A stretch of 64,000 bases of DNA from Faecalibacterium prausnitzii. GTDB taxonomy: Bacteria; Bacillota; Clostridia; Oscillospirales; Ruminococcaceae. Position numbers and translations under genes: made by a program. The stretch spans positions 310,001 to 374,000 of the forward strand of contig NZ_PRLE01000001.1 of assembly GCF_003287495.1 (NCBI RefSeq). The letters run 5' to 3'. Numbering within the stretch: the stretch's first letter is position 1; each line of letters begins with the position of its first letter. The notes beneath the pieces were generated by a model. That model was not told the origin of the DNA. It saw only the letters and a list, made by a program, of their open reading frames with translations, and ran no database searches. Positions 1 to 9,100 of the stretch are shown in pieces.

Positions 1-304
1 TGCCCCTGAGGCCCGCCAGCTCGTCGTTCAGCTGGTCTGCCTCGTCCGGCGTGATGTTTGCCACCATGACATCGGCAGAACCGTAGGTGGTAAACTCTTT
101 CTCCATAATGTCCAGGCCCATGCGGGTCTCGCTGGTCTTGGGCAGATAGGTGGTCAGGTCGCTTTCCACCTTGACCCAGCTGCGGGAGAAGATGGTGAAG
201 ACGGCCCCCAGAATGACGATGAGGAACACAAGGTTGCGCCGCTCAACAATTTGCAGCGCGAGCTTGTGCATAAAATCGTTTTTGGGCTGTTCCTGCTCGG
301 TCAT
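1..304 (-). CDS. MMPL/RND-family exporter, N-terminal part (cut by window edge)
   Basis: The first ~101 residues of a membrane exporter are present and the rest lies beyond the left edge. The start ATG is preceded by GAGGAGGG. After a short polar N-terminus there is one hydrophobic segment (about residues 23-38, NLVFLIVILGAVFTIF), followed by an extracytoplasmic stretch with TTYLPKTSETRMGLDIMEKEF. That pattern is typical of the first helix and start of the first periplasmic-type loop of MMPL/RND superfamily proteins. Family members move lipids, drugs or other hydrophobic compounds; the substrate here cannot be told. The start overlaps the stop of a 35-codon ORF (ATGA), which suggests translational coupling. 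Confidence 0.75.
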   Translation of the reverse strand, partial: MTEQEQPKNDFMHKLALQIVERRNLVFLIVILGAVFTIFSRSWVKVESDLTTYLPKTSETRMGLDIMEKEFTTYGSADVMVANITPDEADQLNDELAGLRG

Positions 305-408
305 CGTGTTCCCTCCTCTCGGCAAATTGGGGCCTGGGTGAGTATCCCCGGGCCGCGCGGTTCTTCGGCAGCTGATACGGCCTTTTGCAGCCGTGACAGT
401 TTCTTCAT
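301..408 (-). CDS. 35-residue leader ORF coupled to the MMPL exporter
   Basis: A 35-codon ORF begins MKKLSRLQKAVSAAEEP and ends ICREEGTR. It has a good ribosome binding site (AGGAGG, 6 bases before the ATG), and its TGA overlaps the exporter's ATG. It follows a plausible promoter in the same direction. No domain is recognisable. It may be a leader peptide that couples translation to the exporter, or the remnant of a longer gene such as a regulator. The support is the start signal and the ATGA overlap only; there is no homology evidence. Confidence 0.4.
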   Translation of the reverse strand: MKKLSRLQKAVSAAEEPRGPGILTQAPICREEGTR

Positions 409-452
409 AGGGTGCCTCCTATTTGTGAATTTGCAAAAGAAAAGCAGACAAA

Positions 453-496
453 ATTTGTACAAATGTAATATTAACCCAACTTTTTTTAAAAAGCAA
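453..496 (-). promoter_or_regulatory. Promoter with start-site palindrome for the exporter operon
   Basis: On the minus strand TTGCTT (491-496) is 17 bp from TAATAT (468-473), a good sigma-A-type pair. Just downstream, over the expected start site, lies the perfect 12-bp palindrome ATTTGTACAAAT (453-464), which is a plausible repressor operator. No regulator gene is visible in the window. Confidence 0.45.
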
Positions 497-661
497 GCGA
501 CAAAAACGGCAAAATGATGAAAAAGGATGGCGAACAAAAATCTTTTGCCATACGTTTGCCTCAGGCGTTTTCGCCCTCTGCCACCCTGCACAAACCGCCT
601 GCACCGGGCTCTTTTTTTCTTGTACCGAATGCCAAAGAGTGTTAACAAATTTTGACAGGGC

Positions 662-690
662 TTGAAATCCATAGCGAAGTGGTATAGTAT
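662..690 (+). promoter_or_regulatory. Promoter of the suf operon
   Basis: TTGAAA (662-667) and TAGTAT (685-690) are separated by 17 bp and lie 84 bp before the sufC start. This is the best sigma-A-like pair in the gap. Confidence 0.5.
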
Positions 691-721
691 AAGGCCAGAG
701 AGTAATCCTACCGCATCACTC

Positions 722-734
722 GGGATTCAATCCC
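722..734 (+). promoter_or_regulatory. 13-bp palindrome in the suf leader
   Basis: GGGATT-C-AATCCC is a perfect inverted repeat between the predicted suf transcription start and the sufC ribosome binding site. It could be an operator for an iron-sulfur or redox regulator, or a small RNA hairpin. No regulator gene accompanies the operon. Confidence 0.3.
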
Positions 735-773
735 AAGCCATGCAGTCCCTGATATCATTTGGAGGTGTATTCC

Positions 774-1532
774 ATGAGCAGTCCCCTGCTGGAAGTCAAA
801 GATCTGCAGGTTACCGTAGGCGAGGAGCAGAAAGTGCTTCTGGACGGTTTGAACCTGACCATTTATCCCGGTGAGACCCATGTTCTGATGGGCCACAACG
901 GTGCCGGTAAATCCACCCTGATGAGCGCCCTGATGGGCGACCCCCGTTATACCGTTACCCGCGGCCAGATCATTTTCAAGGGTCAGGATGTGACCCACGA
1001 GCCTGCCGATGTGCGGGCAAAGCTGGGCATGTTCCTCTCGTTCCAGACCCCCGAAGAGATCCCCGGCATCACGCTGGAGAATTTCCTGCGCACGGCCCAG
1101 AACGCCATTACCGGCAAGCCCGTCAAAGTGTTTGCGTTCCGTAAGGAGCTGGCCCAGCAGATGGAAGCGCTGGGCATGGATGAGAGCTATGCCGACCGCT
1201 ATTTGAATGTGGGCTTCTCCGGCGGCGAGAAGAAGAAGAGTGAGATTTTGCAGCTGCTGATGCTCAAACCCTCTCTGGCCCTGCTGGACGAGACGGACTC
1301 CGGCCTGGACGTGGATGCCGTGAAGACGGTGGCACAGGGCGTGCGCGCTTACCACAACAAGGACAACGCCCTGATCATCATCACCCACAACGCCAAAATC
1401 CTGGAGGGCCTGCATGTGGACTACGTCCATGTGCTGGACGACGCCCACATCGTGCGCACCGGCGACGGAAGCCTGGTCAATGAGATCATCGAGGAGGGCT
1501 TCCGCGCGCTGAAGGAGGACGAAGCCAAATGA
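774..1532 (+). CDS. sufC: Fe-S cluster assembly ATPase SufC
   Basis: This is the cytosolic ABC-type ATPase of the SUF machinery, which drives conformational change in the SufBCD scaffold. Visible motifs are Walker A GHNGAGKST (near residue 38), the ABC signature FSGGEKKKSE, the Walker B region ALLDETDSGLD and a downstream TH switch (IIITHNAKIL). The length of 252 residues is normal. The ATG at 774 was chosen because GGAGGT lies just before it; an upstream TTG in frame would place that site inside the gene. The stop overlaps sufB by ATGA. It is first in the tight operon sufC-B-D-S-U. Confidence 0.96.
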   Translation: MSSPLLEVKDLQVTVGEEQKVLLDGLNLTIYPGETHVLMGHNGAGKSTLMSALMGDPRYTVTRGQIIFKGQDVTHEPADVRAKLGMFLSFQTPEEIPGITLENFLRTAQNAITGKPVKVFAFRKELAQQMEALGMDESYADRYLNVGFSGGEKKKSEILQLLMLKPSLALLDETDSGLDVDAVKTVAQGVRAYHNKDNALIIITHNAKILEGLHVDYVHVLDDAHIVRTGDGSLVNEIIEEGFRALKEDEAK

Positions 1533-2947
1533 GAGCCTTTGAAACAGAAAAGACCGACGTTGCCGAGGTGGACCGCAGCATTTACGACATCAAGGACAAG
1601 CCCAACGCTGCCTTTGAGGTCAATTCCGGCCTGACCCCGGAGATCGTCGAGAAGATTTCCGAGGAAAAGAATGACCCCGAGTGGATGCGCATTTTCCGCC
1701 AGAAGAGCCTGCGCATCTACAACTCCATGCCGGTGCAGAACTGGGGCCCCTCCATCGAGGGGCTGGACATGAGCAATATCGTCACTTATGTCCGCCCCAA
1801 GACTGAGATGCGGGGCAAGTGGAGCGAGGTGCCCGACGACATCAAAAACACGTTTGAGCGGCTGGGCATCCCCAAGGCCGAGCGGGCTTCGCTGGCTGGT
1901 GTGGGTGCCCAGTATGACTCCGAAGTGGTCTACCACAACGTCAAGGCCGAGGTGGCCGCACAGGGCGTGGTTTACACCGATATTGAGAGCGCCCTCAACG
2001 GCCCCTATGCCGAAATGGTGCGTACCCACTTTATGAAGCTGGTGCCCCCTACGGACCACAAGTTTGCCGCCCTGCACGGCGCGGTCTGGAGCGGCGGCTC
2101 GTTCGTGTATGTCCCGGCGGGTGTCAGTGTGGAGATCCCGCTGCAGTCCTACTTCCGGCTCAACGCGCCGGGTGCCGGCCAGTTTGAGCACACCTTAATT
2201 ATTGTGGACAAGGGCGCTTACCTCCACTTCATTGAGGGCTGCTCCGCTCCTAAATATAATGTAGCCAACCTTCACGCAGGCTGCGTGGAGATCTACGTTG
2301 GTGAGAACGCCCGGGTGCGCTACTCCACCATTGAGAACTGGTCCAAGAACATGTACAACTTGAACACCAAGCGTGCCAAGGTGGAAAAGGGCGGCACCAT
2401 CGAGTGGGTGTCCGGCTCGTTCGGCTCTCACACCTCCTGCCTCTACCCCATGAGCATTCTGGCGGGCGAGGGTGCCCGGATGGAGTTTACCGGCATCACT
2501 TTTGCGGGTGCCGGACAGGATCTGGACACCGGTGCAAAAGTGGTTCATGCTGCTCCCAACACCAGCTCCCACATCACCACCAAATCCATTGCGCGGGACG
2601 GCGGCGTCTCCAACTTCCGCAGCTCTGTCACCGTGCTGCCCAATGCCACGGGCTCCAAATCGGCTGTCTCCTGCGAGAGCCTGATGCTGGATGACCGCTC
2701 CCGCTCCGATACCATTCCGGAAATGGACATTCGCTGCGATGCCGTGGATGTGGGCCATGAGGCCAAGATCGGACGCATCAGCGAGGAAGCCGTCTTCTAC
2801 CTGATGAGCCGCGGCCTCTCGGAAGAGGACGCCCGGGCCCTCATCGTGGGCGGCTTTGCAGAGCCCATTGCCAAGGAGTTGCCCGTGGAGTACGCCGTGG
2901 AGATGAACAACCTCATCCATCTGGAAATGAAAGGCAGCATTGGCTGA
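1529..2947 (+). CDS. sufB: Fe-S cluster assembly scaffold protein SufB
   Basis: SufB is the core scaffold subunit on which nascent iron-sulfur clusters form, in complex with SufC and SufD. The 472-residue protein carries the SufBD beta-helix domain in its C-terminal two thirds, with the typical SufB stretches AVWSGGSFVYVPAGV, FIEGCSAPKY and NWSKNMYNLNTKRA. The conserved C-terminal part contains SRSDTIPEMDIR and VGHEAKIGRISEEAVFYL. The start overlaps the sufC stop, indicating coupled translation. A ribosome binding site for sufD follows 2 bases after the stop. Confidence 0.96.
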   Translation: MRAFETEKTDVAEVDRSIYDIKDKPNAAFEVNSGLTPEIVEKISEEKNDPEWMRIFRQKSLRIYNSMPVQNWGPSIEGLDMSNIVTYVRPKTEMRGKWSEVPDDIKNTFERLGIPKAERASLAGVGAQYDSEVVYHNVKAEVAAQGVVYTDIESALNGPYAEMVRTHFMKLVPPTDHKFAALHGAVWSGGSFVYVPAGVSVEIPLQSYFRLNAPGAGQFEHTLIIVDKGAYLHFIEGCSAPKYNVANLHAGCVEIYVGENARVRYSTIENWSKNMYNLNTKRAKVEKGGTIEWVSGSFGSHTSCLYPMSILAGEGARMEFTGITFAGAGQDLDTGAKVVHAAPNTSSHITTKSIARDGGVSNFRSSVTVLPNATGSKSAVSCESLMLDDRSRSDTIPEMDIRCDAVDVGHEAKIGRISEEAVFYLMSRGLSEEDARALIVGGFAEPIAKELPVEYAVEMNNLIHLEMKGSIG

Positions 2948-2963
2948 AAGGAGGCCGGGAACG

Positions 2964-4043
2964 ATGAATGATTTAAACATGAACCGCCTGCCTGTCCCCA
3001 CCTGGAACCAGTGCGGTGTCAATTCCGCCCCCAAAGCGGCGGCACTGCCCGCTGTCCCGGCGGACGACTGGGGCGAGGTGAACCTTGCCTTTACCCTGCC
3101 CGCCGGTGTGGGGGAAGCCGAAGAAGATTTTACCACCTTTGCCGAGAGCGGCATGGGTGCAGAGACCGATGCATTTTTGCTGGGGAACGCCAATGTCCGC
3201 TCGGCCCTCACTGTGGCCGAGGGCGTGGAGGTAAACGACCCCGTCCAGTTTGAAGTCACACTGGACGCCGCCCACCCCACGGCCCTGAGCGTGTTCTCGC
3301 TGGACGCAAAAGCCCACAGCAGCGTGACGCTGGTGCAGGTGGTGCGTGGCGACGCCGAAAACGGTGTGGCCGCTTCCCTCACCCGCATCCGCACCGGAGA
3401 GGGTGCCCATGTCAAACTGGTACAGATTCAGCTGCTGGGCAGCAAGGCCCGCCGCTGGAACGCCGTGGCCGTGGAAGAGGGCCCCGGTGCCAAAGTGGAG
3501 CAGGTGCGTGTGGAGCTGGGCGGAAGTCTTTCCGCCTGCGGCACCCGCGCCATGCTGGGCACTCCCAAAAGTGAATATGACCTGGACGCCGTCTATTTTG
3601 GCGGCGAGGATGCCGTGCTGGATTACAATGATGTCTCCGTCCACACTGCCAAGGACACCCTGTGCGAGATGCACACCGCTGGCGTCCTGACCGGCAATGC
3701 CGATAAGATCCTGCGCGGCACCATTGATTTCCGCCGGGGCGCCAAGCGGGGCGTCGGCCATGAGAGCGAGGATGTGCTGCTCTTCAGCCCCCACGCCCGC
3801 AACCGCACCGCTCCCCTGATCCTCTGCGGAGAGGAAGAAGTCGAGGGCCAGCACGCGGCCTCCATTGGCCGTCTGGACGAAGCAAAACTCTACTATCTGC
3901 GCTCCCGTGGCCTGAGCGAGGCCCAGGCCCGCCGCCTGATGGTAGACGCCCGCTTTGCCCCCGCCATTGAAAAGATCCCGCTGGAAGCTCTGCGGGAGGA
4001 AGTACGCGCCGAAGCAGCAAGGAGGCTGGATGAGACATGCTGA
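2964..4043 (+). CDS. sufD: Fe-S cluster assembly protein SufD
   Basis: SufD is the SufB paralogue that completes the SufBC2D scaffold. The 359-residue protein has a variable N-terminus and a C-terminal SufBD domain, including VGHESEDVLLFSPHARN and the ending ASIGRLDEAKLYYLRSRGLSEAQARRLMV that parallels SufB. The ATG at 2964 is preceded by AAAGGAGG, whereas the in-frame upstream start overlaps sufB and lacks such a site. The gene overlaps the start of sufS by 7 bases. Confidence 0.93.
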   Translation: MNDLNMNRLPVPTWNQCGVNSAPKAAALPAVPADDWGEVNLAFTLPAGVGEAEEDFTTFAESGMGAETDAFLLGNANVRSALTVAEGVEVNDPVQFEVTLDAAHPTALSVFSLDAKAHSSVTLVQVVRGDAENGVAASLTRIRTGEGAHVKLVQIQLLGSKARRWNAVAVEEGPGAKVEQVRVELGGSLSACGTRAMLGTPKSEYDLDAVYFGGEDAVLDYNDVSVHTAKDTLCEMHTAGVLTGNADKILRGTIDFRRGAKRGVGHESEDVLLFSPHARNRTAPLILCGEEEVEGQHAASIGRLDEAKLYYLRSRGLSEAQARRLMVDARFAPAIEKIPLEALREEVRAEAARRLDETC

Positions 4044-5266
4044 CCACACAGAACAACCCTTGGGTGAAAGATTTCCCCATTCTGGCCGCTGACGAAAACG
4101 GCAATCGGCTGGTCTATCTGGACAGCGCCGCCACCACCCAGCACCCCCAACAGGTGCTGGATGCCGTGCTGCACTACTACCAGAAAGACAATGCCAACCC
4201 CCACCGGGGCGTGTATGAGCTGGCCATGCGTGCCACCGACGCCCACGAAGGAGCCCGCCACCGGGTGGCGCGGTTCTTTGGGGCCGAGGATGATGAGATC
4301 GTCTTCACCCAGAACACCACCGAATCCCTGAATCTGGTGGCCTATAGTTATGGCCTGCATTTCCTGCATGAGGGCGACGAAATCGTGATCTCTGTGGCCG
4401 AGCACCACTCCAATCTGGTGCCCTGGCAGCGGGTGGCGAAAGCAACGGGTGCCAAGCTCGTGTACCTCTACCCCGGCCCGGACGGCCACCTGACCGCCGA
4501 GGAGCTGGACAAAAAGATCACTTCCAAGACCAAACTGGTCGCCATCGGCATGGTGTCCAACGTGCTGGGCCTGCGTGCCCCGGTGGAAGAGATCGTGGCA
4601 CGGGCCCACGCGGTGGGCGCTGTGGTGGTGCTGGACTGCGCCCAGAGCGCCCCGCACATGCCCGTTGATGTCAAAAAGCTGGATGTGGATTTTGCGGCCT
4701 GCTCCGCCCACAAGCTCTACGCCCCCATGGGCATGGGAGCCCTCTATGCCCGCAAGGAGCTGCTGGATAAGATGCCCCCGTTCCTCAGCGGCGGTGACAT
4801 GATCGGTGCCGTGCATGAGCACACGGCCACCTGGGCCGAGGGCCCCCGCAAGTTTGAGGCGGGCACCCGGAACGTGGGCGGTGAGGTCGGCTTTGCAGCC
4901 GCACTGGATTATATGGACGCCATTGGCTGGGATGCCATGATGGCCCACGAGCATGCCCTGCTGGAGCGAATGCTCAAGGGAATGGCCTCCATGCCCTGGC
5001 TGACCGTCTACGGCGAGCCCGTGGCGGACAAGCGGTTCGGCGTGGTGTCGTTCAACGTGCAGGATGTCCACCCTCACGATGTCGCCACCATCCTGGATGC
5101 AGGCGGTGTGGCCATCCGTGCTGGACACCACTGTGCCCAGCCCCTGATGGATTTCCTGGGCATCGGCTCCTGCTGCCGGGCAAGTCTTGCCCTCTACAAC
5201 ACGGAAGAAGATGTGGACGCCCTGCTGAATAATCTGGAAAACGTACGAAAGGTGATGGGCTTATGA
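4037..5266 (+). CDS. sufS: Cysteine desulfurase SufS (group II)
   Basis: SufS is a PLP-dependent enzyme that converts cysteine to alanine and passes the sulfur on for cluster assembly. The 409-residue protein shows the group II features: the cofactor-site sequence VAEHHSNLVPW, the PLP lysine in SAHKLYAPMGMGALY (Lys226), and the catalytic cysteine in RAGHHCAQPLM (Cys366). The gene overlaps both sufD and sufU, so transfer to the SufU partner encoded next is expected. Confidence 0.96.
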   Translation: MLTTQNNPWVKDFPILAADENGNRLVYLDSAATTQHPQQVLDAVLHYYQKDNANPHRGVYELAMRATDAHEGARHRVARFFGAEDDEIVFTQNTTESLNLVAYSYGLHFLHEGDEIVISVAEHHSNLVPWQRVAKATGAKLVYLYPGPDGHLTAEELDKKITSKTKLVAIGMVSNVLGLRAPVEEIVARAHAVGAVVVLDCAQSAPHMPVDVKKLDVDFAACSAHKLYAPMGMGALYARKELLDKMPPFLSGGDMIGAVHEHTATWAEGPRKFEAGTRNVGGEVGFAAALDYMDAIGWDAMMAHEHALLERMLKGMASMPWLTVYGEPVADKRFGVVSFNVQDVHPHDVATILDAGGVAIRAGHHCAQPLMDFLGIGSCCRASLALYNTEEDVDALLNNLENVRKVMGL

Positions 5267-5697
5267 ACCTGAACGAGCTCTATACACAGATCATTACCGA
5301 GAACAGCCGCAGCAAACAGAACCGCCACCCGGTGGAGGGTGCCACCCACAGCCTGGAGGGCGTCAACCCCAGCTGCGGCGATGACATCACCCTGCAGCTC
5401 CGGGTCATGGACGGAAAGATCGAGGATGCCGGCTTCATCGGCACCGGCTGCGCCATCTCCCAGGCCTCTGCTTCCCTGATGATCGACCTGGTCAAGGGCC
5501 GCACCGTGGAGGACGCCCGCCGCCTCATCGGCCTGTATTTTGATATGATCAAGGGCAAAATCACGCCGGAGCAGCTGGATGATCTGGAAGACGTGGCCGC
5601 CCTGCAGGGCATTGCCCATGTCCCCGCCCGCGTCAAGTGCGCCGTGCTGGCCTGGCACACGCTGGAAGAGGCACTGGACGGCGAGGGAAAAATTTGA
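5263..5697 (+). CDS. sufU: SufU sulfur-transfer protein
   Basis: SufU is the zinc-dependent sulfurtransferase that accepts persulfide sulfur from SufS in Firmicutes, replacing SufE. The 144-residue protein has the three metal-binding cysteines in NPSCGDD (Cys38), GTGCAIS (Cys63) and KCAVLAW (Cys126), plus Asp40. The ATGA overlap with sufS and the terminator 14 bp after the stop show that it closes the operon. Confidence 0.95.
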   Translation: MNLNELYTQIITENSRSKQNRHPVEGATHSLEGVNPSCGDDITLQLRVMDGKIEDAGFIGTGCAISQASASLMIDLVKGRTVEDARRLIGLYFDMIKGKITPEQLDDLEDVAALQGIAHVPARVKCAVLAWHTLEEALDGEGKI

Positions 5698-5710
5698 TTT
5701 CCGGATACGC

Positions 5711-5745
5711 AAAAATGAGAGGACTTGCGAGCCCTCTCATTTTTT
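5711..5745 (+). terminator. Terminator of sufCBDSU
   Basis: A hairpin with arms AAAAATGAGAGG and CCTCTCATTTTT, followed by a T-rich run, begins 14 bp after the sufU stop. Confidence 0.85.
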
Positions 5746-5763
5746 ATATAGAGACATCAAAAA

Positions 5764-5794
5764 CCGCCCTGCTGTGTACCAGACAGCAGAGCGG
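5764..5794. other. Unassigned hairpin between suf terminator and displaced guaA terminator
   Basis: A stem with arms CCGCCCTGCTGT and ACAGCAGAGCGG, each with one bulge, is not followed by a T run. No gene is seen in 5746-5880. It may be an RNA processing or decay hairpin, or part of a small transcript. Confidence 0.25.
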
Positions 5795-5880
5795 CGTGCG
5801 CGCACTGAAGTCACCCAACCGCACTGTCCCGCATCCGCTGGCCTGTTGCCGGGAACATTCCCTCTAGGGCCGAGTCAAAA

Positions 5881-5923
5881 AAGCCCCGGAAAGTTTCGAT
5901 TTTTCGAACCTTCCCGGGGCTTT
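5881..5923 (-). terminator. Displaced original terminator of guaA
   Basis: Read on the minus strand, the arms AAAGCCCCGG and CCGGGGCTTT with an inner TTCGA/TCGAA stem are followed by TTTTTT. It starts 14 bp beyond the left copy of the element's direct repeat. The repeat copies the last codons and stop of guaA, so this hairpin is inferred to have ended guaA transcription before the element inserted. Confidence 0.7.
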
Positions 5924-5936
5924 CAAATTATTCTTC

Positions 5937-5951
5937 GATTACTCGAGCTCG
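5937..5951 (+). repeat. Left attachment-site repeat
   Basis: GATTACTCGAGCTCG is identical to 21350-21364. On the minus strand it reads as the final Leu-Glu-stop region of guaA. It marks the left boundary of the element. Confidence 0.8.
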
Positions 5952-5967
5952 GTAAGTTCAAATTGCA

Positions 5968-5987
5968 ACTAAACAGATTTGTTTAGT
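5968..5987. repeat. Inverted repeat near the left end
   Basis: ACTAAACA-N4-TGTTTAGT lies 17 bp inside the left repeat. The sequence TGTTTAGTATA occurs here and again, on the minus strand, in the xis-int promoter at the right end. It is a candidate recombinase or regulator binding site. Confidence 0.4.
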
Positions 5988-6052
5988 ATATCTATCTTTG
6001 GATGTTCACTTTTCCATGAGATTGTTGTGGTAGATGTGGCTTGCTGATTTTT

Positions 6053-6073
6053 TAGTATCAGGATAGTATCACA
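6053..6073 (+). repeat. Left arm-type repeat (AGTATCA x2)
   Basis: Two direct copies of AGTATCA are spaced 11 bp apart, inside a 21-bp unit that matches 21275-21295 at 17 of 21 positions in the same orientation. A conserved pair near both ends of an integrase-borne element suggests arm binding sites for the integrase. The rest of 5952-6128 holds no gene. Confidence 0.55.
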
Positions 6074-6128
6074 CAACCAGCGGGATCTCTGTGAATATTA
6101 TAGCAGATATTTTTCCTAATATCAAATA

Positions 6129-9100
6129 TTATTTGCTATCATCCTCTGCCATTGAACTTCCACCAATCCCAAAGAATTTATCAAAGAAGCTCTTCAGTTT
6201 ATCGATCACGCCTTGCTTTTTCTGCGCACGGCCACCGCCGCCAAAGCGAGAAACAGGCGGCATCAACTTGTCAATATCCGTACCAACAGTCTTGATTTCG
6301 CCATCACGGAACGCATTGGCCAGATACTTGCGTGTCTCCGGCTCCTTCAGCTTTTCCTCTTGGATGATCTTTGCAAGCTCTTTCTCCCGCTGTTCGGACA
6401 CATAGGTGTTCCACTCTGCCATCACGTCATCCACATCGTTGACCCCTGCAATAAAGGTTTCAATCAGTTGCTTTTTGCTGCGCAGTTCCGGGCTGGCATC
6501 AATCGCCTTGCGAATCGTGATGAGCACCTCTTTGTCATCGCAATGGGTGTCATGGTACTTTTTGACCAGCATCAGAATGTAGTCAATGTTAATTTCGACC
6601 TGCCGAATCAGTTCCACCTCGAACACCACATCATCCGTGATGTCCTCTTTGGTTTCATCGTGCTTCTTGTTGCGCCATTCGTCCCGCAAATCCTGATAGC
6701 GGCCCAAATAGTCCTGCAAATCCCGTTCAGAGATCATCTCGTTGCCCTTGAAATCATCAAAGGAGGACAGCAAGTTCCGCATCCGCAGCAGTGCACCAAA
6801 CAGCACGATAAAGTCCTTCTGGTTCTGCTCTCCGACGATCTGCGGCTCTGTCAGCGGGAACTTCTGTGTCAGGTCATCGATCATATCCGTATAGCCCTGA
6901 TGGTATTTTCCCTGCTCGTCCGTATAACCGTGGTAGTAGTCCGCATATTTGCGCAACAGAACGATGCCACCCGCATTTTTATCTCCAAACAGCGAAATTG
7001 CCGCATCCACCCGCTTTTGCAGGTTGCGGAAGCAGACGATATTGCCAAAGGTCTTGATGCTGTTCAGGATACGGTTTGTCCGGCTGAACGCCTGAATCAG
7101 ACCGTGCATCTTCAGGTTCTTGTCCACCCAAAGGGTATTCAGGGTCGTGGCATCGAAGCCCGTCAGGAACATATTGACCACAATCAGCAGGTCAAGTTCC
7201 TTGTTCTTCATGCGAAGCGATACATCTTTATAGTAATTCTGGAAACGTTCGCCATCGGTGGAGTAGTTCGTGTGGAACATCTCGTTGTAATCCTGAATGG
7301 CTGCGTCCAGAAAATCCCGGCTGCTCTGGTCGAGGTTGGAGGTATCTTCCGGGTTTTCCTCGTCCAGAATGCCATCCGTTTCCGCTTCATTGGCTCCATA
7401 GCTGTAAATGGTAGCAATGCGCAGCCGCTTGGTTGGGTCTGCCGCCATCTGTTTTTTGAACTCCTGATAATACAGCTTTGCCATCGGCACAGAAGCCACG
7501 CAGAAAATCGAATTAAAACCGCTGACGCGCTGTTTTTGCTTGATTTCCTCCACCGCACCACGCTGGACAGAGGCCACCTCTGCCACATTCGTCAGCAGAT
7601 TAAACTCATACGATTTGTCTCCCCGATAGGTTTTCTGGTCGAAGTGGTCAAGGATGTACTTGGTCACCAGCGAAATACGCTTGGGAGCCATGAATGCCTT
7701 TTCCCGGTCAATGTCCCAAACCTGCTTGTCATCCATATCTGGCTCTGCATCCATCGTCTTGATGTAATCTACACGGAATGGCAGCACATTCTTGTCGTTG
7801 ATGGCATCCACGATGGTGTAGGTGTGCAGTTGGTCGCCGAACGTCTGCGCTGTGGTGAAATAGCGTGGATCGGTGGAGCTTCCTGCGTTGACTGCAAAAA
7901 TCGGCGTTCCAGTAAAACCGAACAGGTAGTACTTTTTGAAGTTGTGAACGATAGCACCGTGCATATCACCGAACTGGCTGCGGTGGCACTCGTCAAAGAT
8001 GATCACAACGTGCTTCTGGTAGACTTCATGCCCCGGATTTTTCTTGATAAAGGTCGCCAACTTCTGGATGGTGGTAATGATGATATGCGCTTCCGGGTTT
8101 TCCAACTGGCGTTTCAGAATCGTGGTGCTGGTGTTGGAGTTTGCCGCTCCCTTCTCGAAGCGGTCATACTCTTTCATAGTCTGGTAGTCCAAGTCCTTGC
8201 GGTCTACCACAAACAGCACCTTGTCGATGTAGGGCAACTGCGATGCCAGCCGTGCCGTTTTGAAGGAGGTCAGCGTCTTGCCGGAGCCAGTGGTGTGCCA
8301 AATGTAGCCGCCGCCCTCGATGCTGCCATACTTTTTGTAGTTGTTGGCGATCTCGATGCGGTTCAATATCCTCTCGGTTGCCGTGATCTGATATGGGCGC
8401 ATCACCATCAGCATCTTTTCTGAGGTAAAGATGCAGTACCGGGTCAGTACGCTCAGGATCGTGTGCTTTGCAAAGAATGTCCGGGTAAAGTCGATCAGAT
8501 CCGTCAGCACGCGGTTGTTCGCATCAGCCCAGTAGGAGGTAAATTCAAAGCTGTTGCTGGTCTTTTCCTTCTTGATCTTGCCGTGTTTGGCGTCCTTGAT
8601 GGCATTGTAGCGGGTGCTGTTGGAGTAGTACTTGGTATTTGTGCCGTTGGAGATCACGAAAATCTGCGTATACTCGTACAAACCGCAGCCCGCCCAGAAC
8701 GAATCCCGCTGGTAGCGGTTGATTTGGTTAAATGCCTCCCGGATGGCCACCCCGCGCCGCTTTAGCTCCACATGAACCAGCGGAAAGCCGTTGACCAAAA
8801 TCGTCACATCGTAGCGGTTATCATGCCGTGCGCCGTCTGCCTGCTTCACTTCATACTGGTTGATGACCTGCAGGCGGTTGTTGTGGATGTTCTTTTTGTC
8901 GATCAGCGTGATGTTTTTGGAGCTGCCATCATCCCGGTGCAATACCTGCACATTGTCTTCCTGAATCTTCCGAGTCTTTTCAGGAATATGCTCGTTGGGG
9001 TTGGCAATTACATCACTGAAAAACTGCTGCCACTCCGTATCGGAAAACTGGTAGTGGTTCAGCTCTTCCAGTTGGCTGCGGAGGTTAGCAATCAGTTCAT

